Source: Thermobifida cellulosilytica TB100 (GTDB lineage: Bacteria > Actinomycetota > Actinomycetes > Streptosporangiales > Streptosporangiaceae). From it: 64,000 nt of DNA. A model generated the notes under the pieces. It saw only the letters and a program-made list of their open reading frames with translations. It ran no database searches and was not told the DNA's origin. The stretch lies in assembly GCF_001517975.1 (NCBI RefSeq), contig NZ_KQ950181.1, forward strand, positions 527,500 through 591,499, given 5' to 3'. Positions 8,149 to 16,589 of the stretch are shown here, piece by piece; the first letter of the stretch is position 1; every line of letters starts with the position of its first letter. Made by a program: the position numbers and the translations under genes.

Positions 8149-9714
8149 GTGCAGCTATTCGATTACACACTGTCATATGTGGAGGGCGTCTCCCCGCCCG
8201 ATCCCACCGGCCACCAGGTGTTCCGCAACGACTGGAGCACCCTCGAACCGCCCGAACCGGGATCCTGGGAGCCCGGCCCCACCGTCACCGTCGTCATCAC
8301 CGTCCGCAACGACCAGGAGCGCCTCGACCGCATCCTGGCCTGCCTGAGCCGCCAGACCTACCCCGGGCACCTGATGGAGGTGGTCGTCGTCGACGACCAC
8401 TCCGCCACCCCGCTGCGGCTCCCCGAGACGCGCCCCGCCCGGTGCCGGATCGAACCCGCCCCGCCGGACGGCAGCGGCCCCGCCCACGCCCGCGCCCACG
8501 GCGCCCGCGTCGGCACCGGCGAGGTGCTGTGCTGGCTGGACGTCGACCTGTTAGTCGACGCCGCCCTCGTGGAGACCCTGGTCCGCTGGCAGCACGTCCA
8601 CCCGGCCGCGGTCGCCCTGGGCGACGTCCGCTACGCCACCGAGACCGACCTGGCCCCCGACCGGGCCGCCGCGCTCGTCGCCGACCGGGCCCTGCACCGC
8701 AGCCTCGTCGACGCCCCGCCCCACCCCCGCACCGAACGGCTCCTCTCCCGCAGCGGCGACCTGCGCGACGCCGACAGCCAGGGGTTCCGCGCCTTCGTCG
8801 GCTCGTGCGTGACGATGAGCCGGGAGCTCTACGAGGCCGCAGGCGGCGTCAACCCCACCCTCAGCCTGGGGCACGACACCGAGCTCGGCTACCGGCTGTG
8901 GCAGGCGGGAGGGGTGTTCGTCCCCGACCGCGCCGCCCGCGTCTGGCACCTCGGCAGCGCGACCGCCAACCGCACCCGCGTGCCCGGCCCGCGCAGCTAC
9001 GCCCTCGCCGACCTCGTCCCCTACGCGCGTCCCACCCACCGGACGCGGCGCCTCCCCGAGAACCGCGTGCCGATGGTGCGCGCCGTCGTCGACGCGGCCC
9101 ACCACCCCTACGAACTGGTGCGCGCCTGCGTGGACCGGCTGCTCGCCAGCACCGAGGTCGACCTGGAGGTGGTCCTGGTCGCCGACTGGGACACCACCGC
9201 CGACTCCTGGCTGGAGACCCGCCTCGTCCAGGCCCACTACCTGGCCGAGCCCAGGGTCGGCTTCGTCGCGGAGGCGCCCCGCACCGCCTTCCCCGCGCCG
9301 TTCCTGCTCCAGGTGCCGGTGAACTGCGGGGTGGGCCCGCACACCGTGGCGCGGATGGTGGAACGCGCCGAGTGGGCGCGCGCCGGACTCGTCGAACTCG
9401 TCCGCGACACCCCCGGGCCGACCCTGTGGCGCACCCGGGCGCTGGCGCGGGTGCTGGGCACCGGCCGGGCCGAGGAGGCCCCGGCCGAGGCGGACCTGGC
9501 CGAGGCGGACCTGGCCGAGGCGGTCGCCGCGGTGCACGGCCGCTACCGGATGCACGGGGAGGCCGACACCGTCGACCTGTCCGGCGTGGCCGCCCTCGAC
9601 GGGACCGCGCCGCGCCGCCGCGGACGGCTCGCCGTCCTCGCGGTGTGGCGCATCCTCACCTCGGTGCTCCGCTGCGGGATCGGCACCGTGCGGCGCCGCC
9701 TGCGGGTGCGCTGA
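8149..9714 (+). CDS. Family 2 glycosyltransferase
   Basis: 521-aa cytoplasmic GT-A glycosyltransferase. The first domain (about 45-290) has VTVVITVRNDQERLDRILAC, the nucleotide-sugar segment VVVVDDHS, the metal-binding DVD-type motif in CWLDVDLLVD, and a later GHDTELGYRLWQAG segment like the galactosyltransferase C-terminal region. The second half (about 300-470) again opens with a PMVRAVVDAAHH stretch and VVLVADWD, so it may be a second, divergent GT-A-like domain. Near residue 445 the 15-base unit GAGGCGGACCTGGCC occurs twice in tandem. No membrane helix is evident. Acceptor and donor are unknown. Confidence 0.8.
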   Translation: MQLFDYTLSYVEGVSPPDPTGHQVFRNDWSTLEPPEPGSWEPGPTVTVVITVRNDQERLDRILACLSRQTYPGHLMEVVVVDDHSATPLRLPETRPARCRIEPAPPDGSGPAHARAHGARVGTGEVLCWLDVDLLVDAALVETLVRWQHVHPAAVALGDVRYATETDLAPDRAAALVADRALHRSLVDAPPHPRTERLLSRSGDLRDADSQGFRAFVGSCVTMSRELYEAAGGVNPTLSLGHDTELGYRLWQAGGVFVPDRAARVWHLGSATANRTRVPGPRSYALADLVPYARPTHRTRRLPENRVPMVRAVVDAAHHPYELVRACVDRLLASTEVDLEVVLVADWDTTADSWLETRLVQAHYLAEPRVGFVAEAPRTAFPAPFLLQVPVNCGVGPHTVARMVERAEWARAGLVELVRDTPGPTLWRTRALARVLGTGRAEEAPAEADLAEADLAEAVAAVHGRYRMHGEADTVDLSGVAALDGTAPRRRGRLAVLAVWRILTSVLRCGIGTVRRRLRVR

Positions 9715-9839
9715 ACGGCCCGTTCCGGGACGGCCGACCGGCCGCCCCGGAACGGGCACGTCCGCGGTGGCCGCATCCGCCGCGACGGCGTAGCATCCGG
9801 AAGACGCCCCGGAGAACGGAGAGGACGGGAGACACCGCC

Positions 9840-10655
9840 GTGCCCGCCGCGCCGACGCCGTTCCGCTTCTTCCTGCTGACCTTCGCGCTGGCCGCCCCCT
9901 TCTGGGTCCTCGGCTTCCTCGTGGCCAGCCCCGACCGGGTCCCCATGGACATGCCCGTCAGCGCGCTCATGTTCGTCTGCCCGGGACTGGCCGCGACCCT
10001 TCTCACCTGGCGCTCGGGCGGACGTGCGGCGGTGCGCGCCCTGTGGGCCAGGCTGCTCGTCCCGCCCCGGCCCGTGCGCTGGGCCTGGTACGCGGCGGCA
10101 CCGCTGGTCTCCGCGGGGCCGCTGCTGGTCCACGCCCTGGCCCACCTGGCGGGGGTGCCCGTCACCGCGGCCCGGACCACCCTGCCCACACTGCTCGCCC
10201 TGGTCGCCCTCTACCTCGTCGCGGCCGCCGCCGAGGAGGCGGGCTGGACCGCCTACGCCACCGACGCGCTGTGCGACCGGTGGGGCGCCGCGCCCGCCGC
10301 CGTCGTCATCGGCGTGGTCACCTCGGCCTGGCACGTCGTGCCGTGGAGCCAGGTCCACCCCCCGGACTGGGTGGCCTGGCAGTTCCTCGCCTCGGTCGCA
10401 CTGCGCGTGCTGTGGACCTGGGTCTACGCCAACACCGGGCGGAGCGTGCCCGCGGTGGTCGCCTGCCACCTGTTCGTCAACCTGTGGGGCACCCTCACCC
10501 CGACCTTCGACTCCCCGGCCGCGCACGCGGCCACCGCGGCGGTCACCACGGCCGCGGCAGCGGCGGTGCTGCTGCTGTGGGACGGACGCACCCTGGCCCG
10601 TCCGCGCCGCCGGGCGCACCGGGCCGCCGGCACCGCACCGGAGGGCCGCCCCTAG
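9840..10655 (+). CDS. CPBP family intramembrane metalloprotease
   Basis: 271-aa polytopic membrane protein with six or seven hydrophobic helices. The CPBP/Abi (Rce1-like) signature is present: the glutamate pair in AAAEEAGWTAYATD (near residue 133), then a His-containing segment TSAWHVVPWS and a third motif ACHLFVNLWG. These residues form the intramembrane metalloprotease site in this family. The GTG start follows GGGAG. The gene is convergent with the nucleotidyltransferase gene and the two stop codons overlap in CTAG. Substrate unknown; bacterial members include bacteriocin-immunity and CAAX-type proteases. Confidence 0.85.
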   Translation: MPAAPTPFRFFLLTFALAAPFWVLGFLVASPDRVPMDMPVSALMFVCPGLAATLLTWRSGGRAAVRALWARLLVPPRPVRWAWYAAAPLVSAGPLLVHALAHLAGVPVTAARTTLPTLLALVALYLVAAAAEEAGWTAYATDALCDRWGAAPAAVVIGVVTSAWHVVPWSQVHPPDWVAWQFLASVALRVLWTWVYANTGRSVPAVVACHLFVNLWGTLTPTFDSPAAHAATAAVTTAAAAAVLLLWDGRTLARPRRRAHRAAGTAPEGRP

Positions 10656-11410
10656 CCGGCGTCGACCCGCGCCTCCAGCAGGGCGCGCGCGGCGTCCACC
10701 GCCTCGACCAGCACCCGCGGATCGGGGCGCAGGCCGGCCACGATCCCGTCGACGTCGCGCAGACCCGCCCGGTCCAGCAGGGTCTTCTCGTTGGTGGTCC
10801 ACTCGCCGCGGGCGGCCAGCACCGCGTGCGCGGCCTGGCAGGCCGCCACCGCGACCGCCCCGGCCACCTGGGCGGCCTGGGCGCGGGGCGCGTGGTTGGC
10901 GCGCGCGTAGTCCAGGGTCAGCAACGCCGCGGCCCGCCAGCGCGGCGGGGCGCTGGCGCGCAGCGCCTCCGGGAAGGCCGGGCGGGGCAGCTCGCCGCGC
11001 AGCACCCGGTTGCGCGCGAGCTCGGCCACCACCAGGTAGGTGGGGATCCCGGCGAGGTGGAACAGCAGCGGCTCGACGTCGAAGCGGCCCCGTGCGGCCT
11101 CGGCGATCTGCTGCTCGACCACGGCGAGGTCGCGGTAGTGCACGTCCACGCGGCGGCCCTCCACGGTCAGCCAGGCGCCCCCGTTGAACACCCCGCCGCC
11201 CCAGCCGCCGATCTCGGAGACCTCGCCGGGCCAGCCGAGGTCCCGCAGGTCCTGCGGGTCGAAGCGGTCCCGGTAGTAGACGGCCAGGTCCCAGTCGCTG
11301 TCGGGGCGGTGGGTGCCCAGGGCCCGGGAGCCGCCCAGGCTCACCGCCCGCACCCCGGGCAGCGCGGCCAGCCGGTCGGCGACGTAGTCGACGAACTCCG
11401 CGTCCTCCAC
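10652..11410 (-). CDS. Minimal nucleotidyltransferase-fold protein
   Basis: 252-aa protein with an N-terminal Pol-beta-type nucleotidyltransferase domain. The motif GGSRALGTHRPDSDWDLAVY has the GS and the DxD metal ligands, and a third acidic position is in RRVDVHYRD. Residues about 125-245 are helical and Ala-rich. This layout resembles aminoglycoside-nucleotidyltransferase-like and DUF4037 proteins. Target unknown. The GTG start follows GAGGAGGAG. The stop codon overlaps that of the convergent CPBP gene. Confidence 0.8.
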   Translation of the reverse strand: MEDAEFVDYVADRLAALPGVRAVSLGGSRALGTHRPDSDWDLAVYYRDRFDPQDLRDLGWPGEVSEIGGWGGGVFNGGAWLTVEGRRVDVHYRDLAVVEQQIAEAARGRFDVEPLLFHLAGIPTYLVVAELARNRVLRGELPRPAFPEALRASAPPRWRAAALLTLDYARANHAPRAQAAQVAGAVAVAACQAAHAVLAARGEWTTNEKTLLDRAGLRDVDGIVAGLRPDPRVLVEAVDAARALLEARVDAG

Positions 11411-11449
11411 CCGCTCCTCCTCGCCGCTGCCACGGACGGTCGCGGCGGC

Positions 11450-12301
11450 TCAGCCTACCAGGATCTCCCCGCCCGCGGGCACCAGCACCTGGCCGGAGTA
11501 GTACGACGAGGTCCGCCCGCTGGCGAAGAACACGTAGGACGGGGCGATCTCGTCGGGGTCGGCGGCGCGCTCCATCGGCGCCTGCCGACCGAAGCCCTCC
11601 ACCTTCTCCTCCGGCATCGTCGCCGGGATCAGCGGCGTCCACACCGGCCCCGGCGCCACGCAGTTGATGCGGATGCCCCGCTTCATGTAGTGCCGGGCCA
11701 GGCTCTGCACCAGGTTCATCACCGCGGCCTTGCCGGCGGCGTAGTCGATGAGCGAGGAGTTGCCGCGCAGCCCGTTGACGGACCCGGTGACGATCACCGA
11801 GCCGCCGTCGGGCATCCTCGGGACGGCCGCGCGCAGCAGCCAGAACACGCTGAACACGTTCACCTCGAAGGTGCGGCGCAACTGCTCGGTGGACAGTTCG
11901 GCGAAGTCCTCCACCGGCGCCTGCACCGCGTGGTGGGCCACCAGCACGTCCAGGCCGCCGAACTCGGCGACGGTGCGCTCCACCACCTCGGCGCAGCGGG
12001 CCTCCTCGGCCAGGTCCCCGGGCAGCAGCAGGCTGCGCCGCCCCGCCGCCTCGACCAGGGAGGCGGTGTGGCGGGCGTCGTCGTGCTCGTCCAGGTAGGC
12101 GACGGCCACGTCCGCGCCCTCCTTGGCGAAGGCCGTCGCCACCGCCCGGCCGATCCCGGAGTCGCCTCCCGCGATCAGGGCCCGCCTGTCCCGCAGCAGG
12201 CCGCTGCCGGTGTAGTCGCGCATCTCGTCGCGGGGCCGGGGGACCATGCCCCTGGTCCGCCCCGGACGGGACTGCTTCTGGGCCGGAGGATGCTGTGCCA
12301 T
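11450..12301 (-). CDS. SDR family oxidoreductase (general-stress YhxC/YdaD-like)
   Basis: 283-aa short-chain dehydrogenase/reductase with an N-terminal extension of about 40 residues (MAQHPPAQKQSRPGRTRGM). The NAD(P)-binding motif is ALIAGGDSGIGRAVA, the NNAG-type position is VAHHAVQ, and the catalytic Ser/Tyr/Lys lie in VTGSVNG and IDYAAGKAAV. The extension, together with a C-terminal VLVPAGGEILVG, matches the YdaD/YhxC/YhdF stress-associated group. The reading frame continues further upstream, but the ATG at 12301 follows GGGAG with eight bases between. Substrate unknown. It runs with pstS on the same strand, 78 bases downstream of it. Confidence 0.87.
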   Translation of the reverse strand: MAQHPPAQKQSRPGRTRGMVPRPRDEMRDYTGSGLLRDRRALIAGGDSGIGRAVATAFAKEGADVAVAYLDEHDDARHTASLVEAAGRRSLLLPGDLAEEARCAEVVERTVAEFGGLDVLVAHHAVQAPVEDFAELSTEQLRRTFEVNVFSVFWLLRAAVPRMPDGGSVIVTGSVNGLRGNSSLIDYAAGKAAVMNLVQSLARHYMKRGIRINCVAPGPVWTPLIPATMPEEKVEGFGRQAPMERAADPDEIAPSYVFFASGRTSSYYSGQVLVPAGGEILVG

Positions 12302-12379
12302 GCGCCACGCTCCCGGTGTCGCGGTTGCGGTGTCACCGGGAGAGCTGACCGGGACCCGGCAGCGCAAACACGGCCCCGC

Positions 12380-13480
12380 TCAGCCGGCGCTGATGGCCTC
12401 GACCGAGGCCATCAGCTCGGCGCGCGTCCCGGCGGGCAGCGGAGCCGAACCCGACTCCTCGGCGGCGGCCTGCTGGCCCTCGTCGCTGAGCAGGTAGCTC
12501 AGGAACGCCCGCACGGCGGCGGCGTCGTGCTCGTCCTCGTAGGACAGGCAGGCGATCTCGTAGCTGACCAGCACGGCGGGGTAGGAGTCGGCGGCGGTGT
12601 AGTCCAGCTCCAGGGCGTGGTCGTGCGCGCCGCCGCCCGCGCGGCGCGGGGAGGCCTCCACGATGCGCGCCGCCGACTCCGGGGACAGCGCGACGAAGTC
12701 CCCGCCCGTGCCGATGCGGGCCGTGGCCATGCCCTCGGCGTGGGACGCCTCCAGGTAGCCGATGGTGCCGCGGCCGCCCCGGACGGCCTGGGCCACGCCG
12801 CTGTTGCCCTGCCCGGCCTCGACCGGGGGGAGGGGCCACTGGCCGTCCGGCTCGTAGGGCCAGTCCTCGCCCGCGGCGGCCGCCAGGTAGGAGGTGAAGT
12901 TCTCGGTGGTGCCGGACTCGTCGGAGCGGCTGACCGGGACCACGGGCAGGTCCGGCAGGTCGACGCCGGGGTTGTCCGCGGCGATCGCCGGGTCGTTCCA
13001 GCGGGTGATGTCGCCGCTGAACAGGCGGGCCAGCACGGCGGGACCGAGGTTGAGCGTGTCGACGCCCTCCAGGTTGAACGCCACCGCGATCGGCACCACG
13101 TAGGCGGGGATGTGCACCACCTCGGAGCCGCAGCGCTGCCGCGCCTCCTCCAGCTCCCCCTCGTCCATGGCGGCGTCGGAGCCCGCGAAGTCCACCGCGC
13201 CGTCGATGAACTGGCTGCGGCCGCCGCCCGAGCCGATCGCGTCGTAGTAGATCTGGGCGTCGTCGCAGGCGGTCTGGTATCCGGCGATCCACACCTGCAT
13301 CGCCAGCTCCTGGGCGCTGGAGCCGGCGCCCGACAGGGGGCCGTCGAAGCACTCCAGGTTCTCGGGCACCGGGATCTCCTGGCCGCCGCGCACGGCGTCG
13401 TCGCTGCCGCACCCTGTCGCCAGCGCCAGCGCGCCCAGCAGCGCGATCACGGTCCCTGCGCGGTGCCTCGCCATCGACAC
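12380..13480 (-). CDS. pstS: Phosphate ABC transporter substrate-binding lipoprotein PstS
   Basis: About 366-aa periplasmic-type binding protein for inorganic phosphate, lipid-anchored through the lipobox LATGC. Signature segments are GAGSSAQ, DAIGSGGGRSQFIDG, DFAGSDAAM and SRSDESGTTENFTSYL, which line the phosphate pocket. GTG at 13480 follows GAGG with five bases between; ATG at 13474 is an alternative. No pstC, pstA or pstB is present beside it, so the permease must be elsewhere or this is an extra copy. A Pho-box-like direct repeat lies about 60 bases upstream, which fits phosphate-starvation control by PhoP. Confidence 0.9.
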   Translation of the reverse strand: MSMARHRAGTVIALLGALALATGCGSDDAVRGGQEIPVPENLECFDGPLSGAGSSAQELAMQVWIAGYQTACDDAQIYYDAIGSGGGRSQFIDGAVDFAGSDAAMDEGELEEARQRCGSEVVHIPAYVVPIAVAFNLEGVDTLNLGPAVLARLFSGDITRWNDPAIAADNPGVDLPDLPVVPVSRSDESGTTENFTSYLAAAAGEDWPYEPDGQWPLPPVEAGQGNSGVAQAVRGGRGTIGYLEASHAEGMATARIGTGGDFVALSPESAARIVEASPRRAGGGAHDHALELDYTAADSYPAVLVSYEIACLSYEDEHDAAAVRAFLSYLLSDEGQQAAAEESGSAPLPAGTRAELMASVEAISAG

Positions 13481-13538
13481 GGTTGCCTCATCCCCCGGAC
13501 GGACCACGGGCGTGGTCGTATGCGGTCATATGCCGTCG

Positions 13539-13560
13539 AAGAATTTAACCAGAGGTGAAC
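13539..13560 (-). promoter_or_regulatory. Pho-box-like pair of 11-nt direct repeats
   Basis: On the minus strand GTTCACCTCTG is followed at once by GTTAAATTCTT. Streptomyces PhoP sites are tandem 11-nt units resembling GTTCACC plus four bases, so both spacing and sequence of the first unit fit. It lies upstream of pstS. Confidence 0.6.
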
Positions 13561-13608
13561 CGCCGGCGAGGCCCGGGACCGCGTGCGGGGCGGCGGCCGG
13601 GCGGGGCC

Positions 13609-14058
13609 TCAGCCCCTGCGGCCGATCAGCCAGACCACGTGGCGCAGCGCCAGCTCGTAGCCGTGCACCCCGCAGCCGCTGATGCTGCCGCTCATCACCG
13701 GGGCGGTCACCGAGGTGTGGCGGAACTCCTCGCGGGCGTGGATGTTGGAGATGTGCACCTCCACGCACGGGGTGGGCACCGCCTCGATCGCGTCGCGCAG
13801 CGCGATGCTGGTGTGGGCGTAGGCGCCCGGGTTGAACACCACGCCGTCCAGCTCGCGCGCGGCGTGGATCCGGTCGACCAGCTCGCCCTCGTGGTTGCTC
13901 TGCGCGCACACCACGTCCACGCCCAGCTCGTCGCCCAGCTCCACCACCCGCTTCTCGATGTCGGCGAGCGTGGTGGTGCCGTACTGGGCCGGGTCGCGCA
14001 GACCCAGCAGGTTGAGGTTGGGGCCGTTGAGCAGCAGCACGGTGGGGCGGGACGCCAT
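13609..14058 (-). CDS. aroQ: Type II 3-dehydroquinate dehydratase
   Basis: 149-aa shikimate-pathway enzyme that converts 3-dehydroquinate to 3-dehydroshikimate in the cytoplasm. Family motifs are complete: LLLNGPNLNLLGLRDPAQYG with the catalytic Tyr, CAQSNHEGELVDRIH, VFNPGAYAHTSIAL, the catalytic His in EVHISNIHAREEFRHTS, and the C-terminal GVHGYELALRHV. ATG at 14058 is preferred over the in-frame GTG at 14076 because the core starts directly after it. A TAGGCT -10-like box lies at 14103-14108 on the same strand. The gene stands alone. Confidence 0.95.
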   Translation of the reverse strand: MASRPTVLLLNGPNLNLLGLRDPAQYGTTTLADIEKRVVELGDELGVDVVCAQSNHEGELVDRIHAARELDGVVFNPGAYAHTSIALRDAIEAVPTPCVEVHISNIHAREEFRHTSVTAPVMSGSISGCGVHGYELALRHVVWLIGRRG

Positions 14059-14195
14059 GGGGTCGCAGCCTTTCACGAGTGAGCCGGTGGGAACGTGGGC
14101 ACCAGCCTATTGACTTCCGCCCGCCGCCACACGCCCGCGGCCCGGACGGCCCCGCCCGGGCGGAGCGACCAGGAAACGGGAGGGCCGAAAGCCCG

Positions 14196-16523
14196 ATGAG
14201 CGCACACACCCACCCCGCGGCCACCTACCGGCTGCAACTGCGGCCCGGATTCACCTTCGCCGAGGCCGCCGAGACGGCCGACTACCTGTCCCGCCTCGGC
14301 GTGTCCGCCGTCTACACCTCCCCCCTGCTCGCCGCGGCGGCCGGCTCCACCCACGGCTACGACGTGGTGGACCCCACCCGGGCCGCACCGGCGCTGGGCG
14401 GGGAGGCGGGGCGGGTCGCGTTCGCCCACCGGCTCCGCGAGCACGGCCTGGGCCTGGTCCTCGACATCGTGCCCAACCACATGTCCGTCGCCGACCCGGC
14501 CGCCAACCCGTGGTGGTGGGACGTGCTGCGGCACGGCCGCGCCTCCCGCTACGCCCGCTGCTTCGACATCGACTGGTCGGCGGGGCCGATCCTGCTCCCG
14601 GTGCTGGACGACGACGGCGACGGCGGCGCCGCCGCGCTCGGCGAGCTCACCGTCGCCGACGGCTGCCTCACCTACTACGACCACCGCTTCCCCCTGGCCG
14701 AGGGCACCTACCAGGCGGGCGACAACCCGCTGGAGGTGATGGAGCGCCAGCACTACCGGCTGGTGTCGTGGCGCAGGCAGGACGCCGAACTCACCTACCG
14801 CCGCTTCTGCGACGTGGCCGCCCTGGCCGCGGTGCGCGTGGAGGACCCGGCGGTCCTGGAGGCCACCCACGCCGAGGTGCTGCGCTGGGCCGCCGGCGGC
14901 GACGTGCAGGGCCTGCGGGTGGACCACCCCGACGGGCTCAGCGACCCGGGTGAGTACCTGCGCAGGCTGCGCGACCGCTGCGACGTGTGGACCGTGGTGG
15001 AGAAGGTCCTCGCCCTCGGCGAGGACCTGCCCGCCTCCTGGCCGGTGGACGGCACCACCGGATACGACGCGCTGCGCGAGGTCTGCGGGGTGTTCGTGGA
15101 CCCGGCCGGCGAGGAGCCGCTCACCGCGTTCGCCGCGCAGGCGGGCGTGCCCGTCGACTTCGCGCGGGTGGAGACCGAGAGCCGCCGCCAGGTCGCCGCC
15201 ACCTCACTGGCCTCGGAGGTGCGGCGGACCGCCGCCCTGCTGCGCGGCGTGGACGCCCGAGCCGCCCGGGAGGCCGTCGTCGAACTGCTCGCCTCCTTCG
15301 ACGTCTACCGCAGCTACCTGCCGGAGGGGCAGGACGCCTGGGCACGCGCCGTCGACCGCGCCGCGCGCCGCCGCCCGGACCTGGCCGGGGTGCTGCGACA
15401 CATCGACGCCGAGGCGCGCGCCGATCCGCGCGGCGAACTGGCCCGCCGCGTCCAGCAGACCGGTGCCATGGTGGTGGCCAAGGGCACCGAGGACACCGCG
15501 CTGTACCGCTGCACCCGGTTCGTGGCCCTCAACGAGGTGGGCGGATCCCCCGACCGGTTCGGGGTCTCGCCCGACGAGTTCCACGCCGCGGCCGAGCACC
15601 GCGAGGCCGTGTGGCCGCACACCATGACCACCCTGTCCACGCACGACACCAAGCGCTCCGAGGACGTGCGGGCCCGCCTGGCGGTGCTCTCGGAGATCCC
15701 CGACGAGTTCACCGCGGCCGTGCGCGACTGGACGGCACGCGCCGGGCTGGGCGAGCCCGCGCTCAACCTGCTGGCCTGGCAGACGCTCGTCGGGGCGTGG
15801 CCGCTCGACGCCGACCGGCTGCGCGGCTACCTGCTGAAGGCGGCCCGGGAGGCGAAGCTGCGCACCTCCTGGACGGCCCCCGACGCCGGCTTCGAGGACG
15901 AGATCGCCGCGTGGGCCGACCGGGTGCTCACCGACCCCGGCCTGGCGGACCGGGTCGCCGCGTTCGCGGCGCGGGTGCGCGGCCCCGGCTGGTCGAACTC
16001 GCTGGGACAGAAGCTGGTGCAGTTGACGGCGCCGGGCGTGCCCGACGTCTACCAGGGCACGGAGCTGTGGGACCTGTCCCTGGTCGACCCCGACAACCGC
16101 CGCCCCGTCGACTACGGCGTGCGCCGCCGCCTGCTGGAGCGGCTGGAAGGCGGGTGGCGCCCGCCCGTGGACGACACGGGCGCGGCCAAGATGCACGTGG
16201 TGCGCCAGGCGCTGCGGGTGCGCCGCAGGCACGACCTGGCGGGCTACCGCCCGCTGCGGGCGGTGGGCCCGGCCGCCCGGCACTGCCTGGCGTTCGCCCG
16301 GGGCCGACGGGGCCGGGTCGTGGCCGTGGCGACCCGGCTGCCGGTGGGCCTGGAACGCGGCGGCGGGTGGCGCGACACCGTCCTGCCGCTGCCGTGGAGC
16401 CGCGGCGGCTGGGTGGACGTGCTCACCGACCGCGCCGTGCCCGCCGTCGGCGGGGACACCGCCGTCGGGCTGGCCGCGCTGCTCGACCGCTACCCGGTGG
16501 CGCTGCTGGAGCAGCGGGACTGA
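14196..16523 (+). CDS. treY: Maltooligosyl trehalose synthase
   Basis: 775-aa GH13 enzyme that converts the reducing-end maltose unit of maltooligosaccharides into a trehalose unit. It opens with ATYRLQLRPGFTFAEAAE and has VYTSPLLAAAAGSTHGYDV, LDIVPNHM, the nucleophile Asp in GLRVDHPDGLSDP, the acid/base Glu in TVVEKVLALGE, and STHDTKRSEDVRARL with the transition-state residues. Length fits the family. The partner treZ and treX are not in the window, which is unusual since these genes are often grouped. The ATG follows GGGAGGG with 11 bases between. Confidence 0.95.
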   Translation: MSAHTHPAATYRLQLRPGFTFAEAAETADYLSRLGVSAVYTSPLLAAAAGSTHGYDVVDPTRAAPALGGEAGRVAFAHRLREHGLGLVLDIVPNHMSVADPAANPWWWDVLRHGRASRYARCFDIDWSAGPILLPVLDDDGDGGAAALGELTVADGCLTYYDHRFPLAEGTYQAGDNPLEVMERQHYRLVSWRRQDAELTYRRFCDVAALAAVRVEDPAVLEATHAEVLRWAAGGDVQGLRVDHPDGLSDPGEYLRRLRDRCDVWTVVEKVLALGEDLPASWPVDGTTGYDALREVCGVFVDPAGEEPLTAFAAQAGVPVDFARVETESRRQVAATSLASEVRRTAALLRGVDARAAREAVVELLASFDVYRSYLPEGQDAWARAVDRAARRRPDLAGVLRHIDAEARADPRGELARRVQQTGAMVVAKGTEDTALYRCTRFVALNEVGGSPDRFGVSPDEFHAAAEHREAVWPHTMTTLSTHDTKRSEDVRARLAVLSEIPDEFTAAVRDWTARAGLGEPALNLLAWQTLVGAWPLDADRLRGYLLKAAREAKLRTSWTAPDAGFEDEIAAWADRVLTDPGLADRVAAFAARVRGPGWSNSLGQKLVQLTAPGVPDVYQGTELWDLSLVDPDNRRPVDYGVRRRLLERLEGGWRPPVDDTGAAKMHVVRQALRVRRRHDLAGYRPLRAVGPAARHCLAFARGRRGRVVAVATRLPVGLERGGGWRDTVLPLPWSRGGWVDVLTDRAVPAVGGDTAVGLAALLDRYPVALLEQRD

Positions 16524-16577
16524 CCGTTGCGGGCGGCCGCCGCCCAACTGCCGTCACCGGCGCCGCCGGGGCGCCAG

Positions 16578-16583
16578 TAGCCT
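16578..16583 (+). promoter_or_regulatory. -10 box TAGCCT, leaderless promoter of the rlmA-type gene
   Basis: TAGCCT, six bases, then the ATG at 16590; identical in sequence and spacing to the box in front of the NUDIX gene. No Shine-Dalgarno is visible. Confidence 0.55.
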
Positions 16584-16589
16584 GCGGTC

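Noticed and set aside
9475-9520. Tandem repeat in the glycosyltransferase as a sign of instability
   Set aside because: Only two copies of a 15-base unit in frame; this is ordinary slippage in an Ala/Glu-rich stretch.
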